Shown: one piece after another, positions 1 to 4,528 of the stretch
How the letters are laid out: every line of letters begins with the position of its first letter
Position numbering within the stretch: the first letter of the stretch is position 1
NCBI GenBank assembly: GCA_021160485.1
Contig: JAGHCL010000061.1
Span: 1-7,421, forward strand
DNA from: Candidatus Desulfofervidaceae bacterium
GTDB taxonomy: Bacteria; Desulfobacterota; Desulfofervidia; Desulfofervidales; Desulfofervidaceae
Direction of reading: 5' to 3'
Length of the DNA: 7,421 nt
Notes under the pieces: generated by a model
The model's database searches: none
Told to the model about the DNA's origin: nothing
What the model saw: the letters and a program-made list of their open reading frames with translations, nothing else
Program-made: the position numbers and the translations under genes

Positions 1-25
1 AAAGGCTGATTATTTCTGAAAAAAA

Positions 26-67
26 TGGTGCCCCCGAGACGATTCGAACGTCCGACCTAGGGATTAG
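26..67 (-). tRNA. 3' half of a tRNA-Arg-like gene (truncated; attachment-site remnant)
   Basis: Read on the minus strand this is the 3' half of a tRNA. In 5'->3' order it has CT (anticodon positions 35-36), AA (37-38), the anticodon-stem strand TCCCT, a five-base variable loop AGGTC, the T arm GGACG-TTCGAAT-CGTCT, the acceptor strand CGGGGGC, discriminator A and encoded CCA. The anticodon would be NCT. The short variable loop excludes serine, so arginine (CCT or TCT) is the best reading. The D arm and 5' acceptor strand are absent: bases right of 67 do not pair with TCCCT. A tRNA cut in the anticodon loop with its 3' side kept is the usual displaced end left by tyrosine-recombinase integration, which would place the element to the right. 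The identity is inferred from half a molecule. Confidence 0.72.
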
Positions 68-86
68 TCATGAGAAGGCTGCACAG

Positions 87-656
87 ATGCTTACGGATAT
101 GAGTCTTGAAGCCAAGCCCAGCTTTTTGGGTTTTAAGGCTGGATTGGGATTTAAAAAACGTTTTGAAAGCGGCAGTAAGGAAGAAGAAAAATTAAGACAT
201 ATTTACGAAAATGCCTTAAAGGTTTCAAAACTCACCAAAGACAGTAAGGTGCAGGACTTTTTAAGAAGTGTAGCAAAAAGCAGCAGTGATGCTGAAACCA
301 GCAGGAAAGCTGCGGAAGTTGCGGGGACTTTTATGGCCGTAAGTGAGATGTCCCAAAAAATAAGCGATGAATTTAAGCAGGCTGACGCCCTTGAGAAAAT
401 GTCAAGAAACGAAGAGGCTATTAAACAGGTGCTTGGCACTGATCCCAGGCATCTATTTGAAAAACACCTGGTGCAGAAGTACGGCATAGAAGGGACAAAA
501 GAACTTCTCCAGAAATCCCTGACCGATGAAAACGCAAGGCAGAAAGTGACTTCAGAGTACAGGGCTTTTATAAGTGATTATGTAAGAAGACACAGCAGCA
601 CTCTGGCTGAAAAGGGTTATGTGGATCCAAACAGTGTGAAAATTAAAGCACCCTGA
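87..656 (+). CDS. Possible conjugation protein, TraG C-terminal-region-like
   Basis: The 189-residue protein is highly charged, Ser/Lys/Glu/Ala-rich and predicted to be largely helical, with no signal peptide or membrane segment. Residues about 30-110 look like a coiled coil (runs such as KLRHIYENALKVSKL and VSEMSQKISDEFKQADAL). Residues 110-165 form a second helical part around a TDPRHLFEKHLVQKYG stretch. The arrangement is reminiscent of the soluble C-terminal tail of TraG-type mating-pair stabilisation proteins, but this is a family impression without a diagnostic motif. The ATG at 87 has GAGAAGG eight bases upstream; a second ATG lies at 99. The frame is open leftwards through the tRNA remnant to base 1, so this may be the 3' end of a longer gene truncated by recombination at the tRNA. 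It is followed 19 bp later by another plus-strand gene. Confidence 0.6.
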   Translation: MLTDMSLEAKPSFLGFKAGLGFKKRFESGSKEEEKLRHIYENALKVSKLTKDSKVQDFLRSVAKSSSDAETSRKAAEVAGTFMAVSEMSQKISDEFKQADALEKMSRNEEAIKQVLGTDPRHLFEKHLVQKYGIEGTKELLQKSLTDENARQKVTSEYRAFISDYVRRHSSTLAEKGYVDPNSVKIKAP

Positions 657-675
657 CAGCTTAAAGAATAAAGTT

Positions 676-1113
676 ATGGGAGACATTAAAAGAGGTCAAA
701 ACTTAAACATGGATGTGGGGCATATACGGACACCTGAAGGTATGGATCCAGAGAAAAGGTTTGAAATGCAGAAACTGTTGTGGGAGAAGATGGAGAAAAT
801 CAAAAGTGATTACATTTTTAAATACGGCGCCGGGCAGTTTTATACCAAAACTGGCACGAACGCTAAACAATGGCATCAGTGGGAAAAAGAGGTAAAAGAC
901 TACTTTGCCCACGGCGGTTTTATCAATCTGAATGAGGTAGCTGATGAAGCTACTAATAAGATTGATTATGTGATAGGAAGAATGAGCAAAGCGTTGACTA
1001 AAGCAGGCATCAATGTGGGTAAGCTATACCTTGAAGGCGCCAGCAGGTTTCCCAATGAAGATGCTCCGCACAGCGAAGCCGGGAAGCAGTTAGAAGAAAT
1101 GGGGAAGAAATAA
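676..1113 (+). CDS. Hypothetical protein, probably co-transcribed with the preceding gene
   Basis: This 145-residue soluble protein is not recognised. It is hydrophilic and rich in Lys, Glu and Trp (KLLWEKMEK, KQWHQWEKEVKDYF). A central aromatic segment, YIFKYGAGQFYTKTGTNAK, is followed by two helical stretches. There is no signal peptide, membrane span or catalytic motif. The gene starts 19 bp after its upstream neighbour, which suggests one operon and perhaps a shared conjugation or mobile-element role. The ribosome site before the ATG at 676 is poor (AAAG-AATAAAG). The next ATG, at 709, has only a distant AGAGG, so the start is uncertain. The stop lies six bases before the terminator hairpin at 1120. 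The existence of the gene is fairly secure; its function is unknown. Confidence 0.62.
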   Translation: MGDIKRGQNLNMDVGHIRTPEGMDPEKRFEMQKLLWEKMEKIKSDYIFKYGAGQFYTKTGTNAKQWHQWEKEVKDYFAHGGFINLNEVADEATNKIDYVIGRMSKALTKAGINVGKLYLEGASRFPNEDAPHSEAGKQLEEMGKK

Positions 1114-1119
1114 ACAAAA

Positions 1120-1146
1120 AAGCCATCCCTATATAAGGGATGGCTT
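1120..1146 (-). terminator. Rho-independent terminator, serving both converging operons
   Basis: The 11-bp perfect stem AAGCCATCCCT / AGGGATGGCTT has the loop ATATA. On the minus strand the stem runs into TTTTTTGTTT, a strong U tract, so it terminates the small membrane-protein gene at 1177-1446. On the plus strand it follows the stop at 1113 directly but has only a weak T tract, so it is probably a less efficient terminator in that direction. Confidence 0.85.
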
Positions 1147-1176
1147 ATAATCTTCCTCTAAAATCTTGTCTATTTT

Positions 1177-1446
1177 TCAATCATCCCTAAAACTAGCATA
1201 ATCATAAGTCCCAAACACATCAAGTGCACTTTCATCATCTGAAGTATCCCACTTCACATTCTCCAGGAACTTCTGATACCTTTTGCTTTCAGCTAGCTTA
1301 TCGCTCATCTTCTCCAGCCCTATCCACACAGGCAGACCGAATACCACCAGAGGCGTGGGAGCAAACAGCCTGGCGATAAAAGGCAGATCTGGAATGAACA
1401 TTGCCAGAATGAGCCCTATGCAGTAAAGAATGGCTGCTTTTCTCAT
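1177..1446 (-). CDS. Small inner-membrane protein of unknown function
   Basis: The 89-residue protein has two hydrophobic stretches. Residues about 5-25 (AAILYCIGLILAMFIPDLPF) and 27-43 (LFAPTPLVVFGLPVWIGL) could form a membrane hairpin. They are followed by a charged cytoplasmic tail with an acidic end (DTSDDESALDVF). I recognise no family. The ATG at 1446 is supported by AGGAG eight bases upstream. A promoter-like pair (TTGACT, 17 bp, TAGGTT) lies about 55-85 bp upstream, and a perfect hairpin terminator follows the gene. It therefore looks like a monocistronic, properly signalled gene rather than a chance frame. It sits between the possible conjugation genes and vapBC and is transcribed toward the former. 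Confidence 0.72.
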   Translation of the reverse strand: MRKAAILYCIGLILAMFIPDLPFIARLFAPTPLVVFGLPVWIGLEKMSDKLAESKRYQKFLENVKWDTSDDESALDVFGTYDYASFRDD

Positions 1447-1471
1447 GGCTGTGTCTCCTTTCCCTACTTGG

Positions 1472-1495
1472 CAGGAGAAACTTCTTAACCTCCTG
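1472..1495 (-). other. Leader hairpin upstream of the small membrane-protein gene
   Basis: CAGGAG (1472-1477) and CTCCTG (1490-1495) form a perfect 6-bp stem with a 12-base loop in the predicted 5' untranslated leader of the gene at 1177-1446. It could influence leader stability. No regulatory role can be read from it. Confidence 0.35.
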
Positions 1496-1500
1496 ATATC

Positions 1501-1529
1501 AACCTAATGATAAAGAAACAAAAAGTCAA
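1501..1529 (-). promoter_or_regulatory. Candidate sigma70 promoter for the small membrane-protein gene
   Basis: On the minus strand the -35 box TTGACT (1524-1529) is separated by 17 bp from TAGGTT (1501-1506). The -35 box is good and the -10 box weak. The position, about 55 bp before the start codon at 1446, is sensible. Confidence 0.45.
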
Positions 1530-1541
1530 GAATTAATGACC

Positions 1542-1937
1542 TCAAGCAGTTCCTGGAAAGCACTTATTCAGATTGATTATTTCAACTCCTTTCTTCTTAT
1601 AAAGCTCAAAATGGCTGTCTGTGGTATATATCTCCTTGCAACCTGCTTCAAGCAATGCTGCAAGAATCAGCGCATCCATTCCTGGCATTCCAAGACCATG
1701 TGCAAGATGAGCGGCTTTAAGGGCTATATCTGTATTAATTTCTACAATCGTAACCGCTTCTTTCAGGCTTTCTATAAAAGCAGGCCAATGCTTAAACTCT
1801 CCTTTAAGCAATTTCTTTTGCAGCTCATAAAGCACCAGCGCACAGGTAACGATCTCTTTCTCCTGCCATACCTGTATGGCTACGGGGTGACCCTGCTTTA
1901 AGGCATAAAAAAAACCGGTGTCAATCCCTACAGGCAT
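1542..1937 (-). CDS. vapC: PIN-domain toxin of the VapC type (ribonuclease)
   Basis: This 131-residue PIN-domain protein is of normal VapC length. The acidic metal-binding residues are present: Asp6 in GIDTGFF, Glu38 in LYELQK, Asp88 in GMPGMDALILAA and Asp107 in IYTTDSHF. Family members are Mg2+-dependent endoribonucleases that cut tRNA or rRNA when free of their antitoxin. The ATG at 1937 overlaps the end of the upstream antitoxin gene by 17 bp, the usual sign of translational coupling in vapBC operons. All key residues are intact, so the toxin is probably functional. The target RNA cannot be inferred. Confidence 0.9.
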   Translation of the reverse strand: MPVGIDTGFFYALKQGHPVAIQVWQEKEIVTCALVLYELQKKLLKGEFKHWPAFIESLKEAVTIVEINTDIALKAAHLAHGLGMPGMDALILAALLEAGCKEIYTTDSHFELYKKKGVEIINLNKCFPGTA

Positions 1938-2157
1938 CGGCTAATTCCCTTTCTTTTTCTGCTTCTTCCCATTCTTCCAGGGGTGTCTGTTTAAGCAAAT
2001 CAAAAACTCTTTCTCTGGTCATAACCCTTTTATCGGCTGCAAAATACTTATCCAATGCTTCACGGACCAGGCAAGAAATAGATACCCTCCTCTTTTGGGC
2101 TTCCCGTTTTAACCTGAATATCAGCTCTTTTTCCAGATAAAGACTTATGGCAGGCAT
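1921..2157 (-). CDS. vapB: Ribbon-helix-helix antitoxin of the VapB type
   Basis: The 78-residue antitoxin begins with a ribbon-helix-helix pattern: a beta strand (MPAISLYLEK), helix 1 (ELIFRLKREAQKR) and helix 2 (SISCLVREALDKYF). An acidic, Trp-containing tail (LEEWEEAEKERELADA) follows and would wrap the VapC toxin. I chose the ATG at 2157 because GAGGAG lies seven bases upstream and the RHH strand begins immediately. The longer frame to 2217 adds residues that do not fit the family and would run into the promoter. It overlaps vapC by 17 bp and precedes it. RHH antitoxins bind their own promoter, so autoregulation is expected. Confidence 0.88.
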   Translation of the reverse strand: MPAISLYLEKELIFRLKREAQKRRVSISCLVREALDKYFAADKRVMTRERVFDLLKQTPLEEWEEAEKERELADACRD

Positions 2158-2442
2158 AGGATACTCCTCGTTTAGATTATCATATAATATATTAGCACAT
2201 TTCCATTTAAAGGGCAAGGATAAAAAGGCTTAGCTTTAAATCTGACTATTTTAATCTGGCTTATTTCTAGCAGCTATTTTTATGCGCATATACACCTGGC
2301 CTTTATGTTTTTCTAACAACCTGCTTAATCTTGATGGTCATCTGGCAGTTATCTCTAGCAGTAGCCCTAGCAATTGGTGATTTAACACACACTCAAATTC
2401 TGCCTGATCCTGAAGAGATAAAAAATTTTTTTTAATTCTGGC
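2158..2442. other. Mostly gene-free stretch left of the heptamer array
   Basis: The vapB leader and promoter occupy 2158-2217. The remaining 225 bp hold no convincing gene in either direction. Visible items are a 10-bp perfect palindrome TATGCGCATA (2281-2290), the short direct repeat TCTAGCAG (near 2266 and 2354), and a run of eight T (2426-2433). Across that T run, two plus-strand frames would join if one base were lost (see findings). Confidence 0.4.
2189..2217 (-). promoter_or_regulatory. Promoter of vapBC
   Basis: On the minus strand TTGCCC (2212-2217) is followed by a 17-bp spacer and TAATAT (2189-2194), about 32 bp before the vapB start. The AT-rich, partly palindromic stretch next to it (ATTATCATATAATATAT region, 2176-2193) is a plausible RHH operator. 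Confidence 0.5.
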
Positions 2443-2653
2443 TGTCGCAATGTCGCAAACAACAAAAACGTAGATATAGGAAGCAAAAAGTTGCGACAAC
2501 CCCCAATGTCGCAAAATGTCGCAAAGTCGCAAACCGAACATAGCGATTTGCCTAATAATGCCAATGCGACAATGCGACAAACTGCGACAAGCGGCCTTGT
2601 CGCAAACTTTTTTAGTAATAATGCGGAAAATGAACGATTGCGACATTGCGACC
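2443..2653. repeat. Dyad-symmetric array of twelve TGTCGCA heptamers (origin-like)
   Basis: Plus-orientation copies (TGTCGCA) start at 2443, 2451, 2507, 2517 and 2598, with a 6/7 copy at 2525. Inverted copies (TGCGACA) start at 2492, 2565, 2573, 2583 and 2639, with a 6/7 copy at 2647. Every copy has a partner in opposite orientation at the mirrored place: start plus partner end always equals 5096, so one axis at base 2548 relates all six pairs. The triplets are spaced 10 then 8 bp on the left and 8 then 10 bp on the right; the outer pairs are each spaced 8 bp. The DNA between the heptamers is largely not complementary across the axis. Spacings of 8 and 10 bp are not codon multiples, so protein repeats do not explain it. 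A multi-site binding region, such as a replication origin or transposase/initiator sites, is the best general reading. Confidence 0.85.
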
Positions 2654-2700
2654 CGGGAGATGAGAAAAATTCTTTTGAGTATGAGTTAGATTTGGACTAA
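2491..2700 (+). other. Doubtful open frame across the heptamer array (possible decayed gene end)
   Basis: A plus-strand frame is open from 2422 to the stop at 2700 (69 codons from a TTG at 2491). It encodes a low-complexity peptide rich in Gln, Asn, Arg and Ala where it crosses the heptamers (MSQNVAKSQ, MRQTATS, LRHCD) and an acidic tail EKNSFEYELDLD. Some phage and plasmid primase-helicases carry odd repeat-derived tails where origin repeats lie inside the end of their gene, so this could be the remnant of such a tail. There is no ribosome site and no domain. I think it is probably not a functional gene. Confidence 0.2.
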
Positions 2701-2701
2701 T

Positions 2702-2755
2702 GGGAGGCTATACCTGTTATCTCCCTTACGTTTCAGGGAAGCTTCCCCATAGCCT
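2702..2755. terminator. Folded region directly after relE, possible terminator
   Basis: AGGCTAT (2705-2711) pairs with ATAGCCT (2749-2755). Nested inside or alternative to it are GGGAG/CTCCC (2702-2706 with 2721-2725), CCCT/AGGG (2723-2738 region) and a perfect 12-bp palindrome GGGAAGCTTCCC (2736-2747). The structure abuts the relE stop codon at 2756. There is no clear T tract, so it may be a factor-dependent terminator or 3'-end-protecting fold rather than a classical intrinsic terminator. Confidence 0.45.
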
Positions 2756-3025
2756 TTAAACTTTCTGCTTAACCTGCCGATATATCTCGTCATCGTTTCT
2801 TTTTCCGATAAAAGAAACTTTCAGGCAATCACCTTCAATTCTATAAACAATCCGATACTCACCTATATCCGTTCTTCTAAAAGGATATCCTTTCATTTCT
2901 ATTGAATCAGGAGGTAACGGATCTTTCATGAGCGAGAATATTTTGCGTGCCACCTGCCGGAACTGCTTTGGTGGAAGTTGATCCAGGAATCGTAAGGCCT
3001 GCCTGGTCAGATCAAGCTTCAGCAT
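2756..3025 (-). CDS. relE: RelE/ParE-superfamily toxin
   Basis: The 89-residue basic protein has the RelE fold pattern. An N-terminal strand and helix (MLKLDLTRQALRFLDQLPPKQFRQVARKI) are followed by PLPPDSIEMKG and the typical core R-x-DIGEYRIVYRIE, then the closing strand LKVSFIGKRNDDEIYRQV. RelE members cut mRNA in the ribosomal A site and ParE members poison gyrase. The YRIVYRI core and Phd-type partner favour the RelE-like ribosome-dependent RNase side, but this is inference. The ATG at 3025 overlaps the antitoxin gene by 14 bp, so translation is coupled. The gene is full length and looks intact. Confidence 0.88.
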   Translation of the reverse strand: MLKLDLTRQALRFLDQLPPKQFRQVARKIFSLMKDPLPPDSIEMKGYPFRRTDIGEYRIVYRIEGDCLKVSFIGKRNDDEIYRQVKQKV

Positions 3026-3278
3026 CCACAGCTTCTTCTAACCTGTTTTTAAGAAACTCCAGAGATTCCTTTTCTCCTACAAATCCCTCTTTTTCCGCCT
3101 CTAAAGTTTTTTCAGCCCAGTACTTGTCCTCCAGACGTGTAAGGCGTTTATAATCTTCATAAGAAACCACTACTGCCACCCAGCGTCCTGACTTTTTTAT
3201 AAAAACAGGCTCCCTTTGCGCCTGTTCTAAATACCTGCCAAGTCGGTTTTTAATTTCTGTAGCAGTTGTTTCAATCAT
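3012..3278 (-). CDS. Phd/YefM-type antitoxin
   Basis: The 88-residue protein has the Phd/YefM N-terminal DNA-binding domain: IETTATEIKNRLGRYLEQAQREPVFIKKSGRWVAVVVSYEDYKRL, with the typical strand-helix-strand order. A long acidic helical tail (residues about 50-88) follows and would clamp the RelE partner. The ATG at 3278 has GGGAAGAG about four bases upstream. It is the first gene of a two-gene operon and overlaps the toxin by 14 bp. The promoter carries two perfect palindromes close to the expected transcription start, as expected for autorepression by the antitoxin and the toxin-antitoxin complex. Confidence 0.9.
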   Translation of the reverse strand: MIETTATEIKNRLGRYLEQAQREPVFIKKSGRWVAVVVSYEDYKRLTRLEDKYWAEKTLEAEKEGFVGEKESLEFLKNRLEEAVDAEA

Positions 3279-3297
3279 ATCTCTTCCCTAAAACATA

Positions 3298-3325
3298 TTT
3301 AGCTAAATTAGCTTTTTTAGCTAAA
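3298..3325. promoter_or_regulatory. Paired operator palindromes of the phd-relE operon
   Basis: Two copies of the perfect 10-bp palindrome TTTAGCTAAA lie at 3298-3307 and 3316-3325, 18 bp centre to centre, with a further partial TTAGCT between them (3309-3314). They lie just downstream of the -10 box and before the start codon. Phd-type antitoxin dimers bind such paired palindromes cooperatively. Confidence 0.75.
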
Positions 3326-3328
3326 GGT

Positions 3329-3358
3329 AATATAATCCATAAAAAGTGAGTTTGTCAA
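3329..3358 (-). promoter_or_regulatory. Sigma70 promoter of the phd-relE operon
   Basis: On the minus strand the perfect -35 hexamer TTGACA (3353-3358) is followed by an 18-bp spacer and the -10 hexamer TATATT (3329-3334). Transcription would start near 3322, inside the right-hand operator. This is the strongest promoter seen in the window. Confidence 0.75.
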
Positions 3359-3387
3359 TTAGTAACATTCATTATCTAAACAGACCT

Positions 3388-3479
3388 CAGAGGTAGGGAA
3401 AAACCGTCACTACTATCATCACCGTCACCTTAGGTGATGATGGTGATGATAATGATGATAATTTCCTTACTCCAGAGGT
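3388..3479. repeat. MITE-like imperfect hairpin flanked by CAGAGGT direct repeats
   Basis: GTAGGGAAA (3393-3401) and TTTCCTTAC (3462-3470) are 9-bp inverted ends with one mismatch. Inside, TATCATCACC (3414-3423) pairs perfectly with GGTGATGATA (3442-3451), and TCACC/GGTGA (3425-3429, 3433-3437) closes on a TTA loop. CAGAGGT occurs directly repeated at both outer edges (3388-3394 and 3473-3479). The repeats overlap the inverted ends by two bases, so a target-site duplication is possible but not clean. The arms are GAT/ATC trinucleotide-rich. There is no T tract, so it is not a classical terminator. Confidence 0.5.
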
Positions 3480-3486
3480 GTCTTGT

Positions 3487-3635
3487 GTTTGCACTATTAA
3501 CCAATAGAGGGAGAAAAATTTAAGGAAGGCGGATCATGACTTCTATTCGCTGTATTCGCTCATTCTCCCTCTGCTGGTGGGGCGGATTTTTAGTTTGCAC
3601 TAATAAAAAGTGAAGGGAGAAAAAATGAAAGGAGG
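3487..3635. repeat. Imperfect 43-bp direct repeat with a nested inverted repeat
   Basis: The blocks beginning at 3487 and 3593 share GTTTGCACTA, then GGGAGAAAAA, then a purine-rich AAGGAGG-like end, with a period of 106 bp. Between them CCAATAGAGGGAGAA (3501-3515) and TTCTCCCTCTGCTGG (3563-3577) form a 15-bp inverted repeat with two mismatches. GGCGGAT also occurs twice (3528, 3581) and ATTCGCT twice (from 3545). The second block overlaps the leader and ribosome site of the gene at 3644, so part of the similarity may be shared translation signal. Confidence 0.5.
3589..3603 (+). repeat. Left copy of a 15-bp inverted repeat (palindromic recombination-like site)
   Basis: TTTAGTTTGCACTAA is identical to the reverse complement of 5558-5572. 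The sequence is itself palindromic, with arms TTAGT and ACTAA around TTGC. The pair brackets the three unknown genes and the truncated recombinase. A partial direct copy, GTTTGCACTA, lies at 3487-3496. Confidence 0.65.
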
Positions 3636-3643
3636 GCAGAAAA

Positions 3644-3970
3644 ATGAAAGACAGACCTACCTTATCAGAAGTCTATGATGACCTTTATTTTTGCAAGGCT
3701 CAGGTTTCAGCCTTATATGCCCTGTTAGTTCAGGCAGCCAAAGACGGCATTGAGCTCACAGAGGAAAATACCGACGGTCTTTGTAAACTCCTTGAGCACA
3801 TAAGTGATGAAATTGAGAGTATTCGGAAAAAAGTTGATCTGGTGGATAGGGATTACAGGGCATTGAAGGAAAGGCTGAAAATTTATGAAAGAAGGAAGGA
3901 AATTGCATCTCCCTCTGTAATCCAGATTCAAGGAGGTAATGGCAATGAATGTGCTTGCAATAGAGCTTAA
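3644..3970 (+). CDS. Small coiled-coil protein of unknown function
   Basis: This 108-residue protein is not recognised. It is almost wholly helical, with heptad-like spacing through residues about 10-85 (LYFCKAQVSALYALLVQAA, then LCKLLEHISDEIESIRKKVDLVDRDYRALKERLKIYE), and it ends in a short Cys-containing tail (NECACNRA). It has no signal peptide and no membrane span. The ATG at 3644 has AAGGAGGG seven bases upstream, one of the best ribosome sites in the window. An out-of-frame 17-codon reading frame starts at 3625 just before it and could be a leader. The 3' end overlaps the next gene by 26 bp, so the two are translationally coupled and probably co-functional. Confidence 0.72.
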   Translation: MKDRPTLSEVYDDLYFCKAQVSALYALLVQAAKDGIELTEENTDGLCKLLEHISDEIESIRKKVDLVDRDYRALKERLKIYERRKEIASPSVIQIQGGNGNECACNRA

Positions 3971-4358
3971 GGTATCATCTGAAAAATTTTATGAGGACAA
4001 AGAATTAAAGAATGCGGTCGTTATGTTTGAGGACCTTTTTAAAAGGCATAAAATCAATTTTGTAAAGCTTGATTTTTGCGATTGTTACTCTGGCAAAAAG
4101 CTAGCCTCAACGCCTCTTTTGCCGCCCAGGTTCCTGGCTGTCTGTCTCACTGACAAAGACATTTCTAGTGAAGCCCTTGAGATGCTTGAGGCGTCCATTG
4201 CCCTGCTTGAGGCATATAAGGATAAAATTAAGTGTCCATTTAAAAAGCAGCTTGTCCGGAAATTGCTTGAGGAATATTGGCTGGTAAAAAAGGGATTTGA
4301 GATGGGTGGAATTGCCAGGCACTCTGGCTGGGTGAAGGAGTTACAGCAGGCAGTTTAG
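3945..4358 (+). CDS. Hypothetical protein coupled to the coiled-coil gene
   Basis: The 137-residue cytoplasmic protein is of unknown function. It has a mixed N-terminal half (MNVLAIELKVSSEKFYEDKE, then FKRHKINFVKLDFCDCYSGKK) and a helical C-terminal half (ALEMLEASIALLEAYKDKI, KKQLVRKLLEEYWLVKKGFE). I prefer the ATG at 3945 because AGGAGG (3931-3936) is eight bases away. The in-frame ATG at 3939 is only two bases from it and adds just Met-Ala. The start lies inside the preceding gene. A hairpin follows the stop codon at 4358, so the two genes make a compact pair. FCDC is a two-cysteine motif but not a metal site I can name. Confidence 0.72.
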   Translation: MNVLAIELKVSSEKFYEDKELKNAVVMFEDLFKRHKINFVKLDFCDCYSGKKLASTPLLPPRFLAVCLTDKDISSEALEMLEASIALLEAYKDKIKCPFKKQLVRKLLEEYWLVKKGFEMGGIARHSGWVKELQQAV

Positions 4359-4366
4359 GCCATCTG

Positions 4367-4388
4367 CCCTGCCTCTTTAAAGGCAGGG
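4367..4388 (+). terminator. Probable terminator hairpin after the two-gene pair
   Basis: CCCTGCCT (4367-4374) and AGGCAGGG (4381-4388) form a perfect 8-bp stem with the loop CTTTAA, starting nine bases after the stop codon at 4358. The following TAATCTTAAATTT is T-containing but not a strict U tract, so termination may be partial. Confidence 0.6.
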
Positions 4389-4433
4389 TAATCTTAAATT
4401 TGAGCAGGGTCTGTTAGTGGATAATTTTTTAGA

Positions 4434-4493
4434 GGGCTTAAACATAACTGTATATTAAGGCAGGGAAAAAATTAACAGGACTTAAACATTACC
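4434..4493. repeat. Short direct repeat upstream of the gene at 4529
   Basis: GGGCTTAAACATAAC (4434-4448) and GGACTTAAACATTAC (4478-4492) match at 13 of 15 positions, 44 bp apart. GGCAGGG also recurs nearby (4382, 4459). They lie in the 170-bp leader of the next gene and could be regulator sites. Confidence 0.4.
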
Positions 4494-4528
4494 TTATTTG
4501 TTTGTGTTTCAAGGGAGATTTTTTGTTT

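Noticed and set aside
1..86. Upstream extension of the first gene through the tRNA remnant
   Set aside because: The peptide (GAPETIRTSDLG) is the well-known artefact obtained by translating the antisense of a tRNA; the extension is not real protein.
1536..1901. Plus-strand open frame of 121 codons
   Set aside because: It lies antisense to a well-supported vapC with all catalytic residues; its composition is that of a shadow frame.
2338..2646. Minus-strand open frame across the heptamer array (102 codons)
   Set aside because: No ribosome site, Cys/Ile/Arg-biased composition dictated by the repeats, and no domain pattern.
2443..2653. CRISPR array reading of the TGTCGCA repeats
   Set aside because: The repeats are only seven bases, occur in both orientations and have irregular spacers of 1 to 50 bp; CRISPR repeats are longer, in one orientation, with spacers of uniform length.
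3414..3451. Rho-independent terminator in the GAT-rich hairpin
   Set aside because: No T tract follows on either strand, and no gene ends immediately before it.
3625..3678. Leader peptide gene before 3644
   Set aside because: The 17-codon frame has a start near GGGAG but no attenuator fold or regulatory codons, so it is mentioned only as a possibility.
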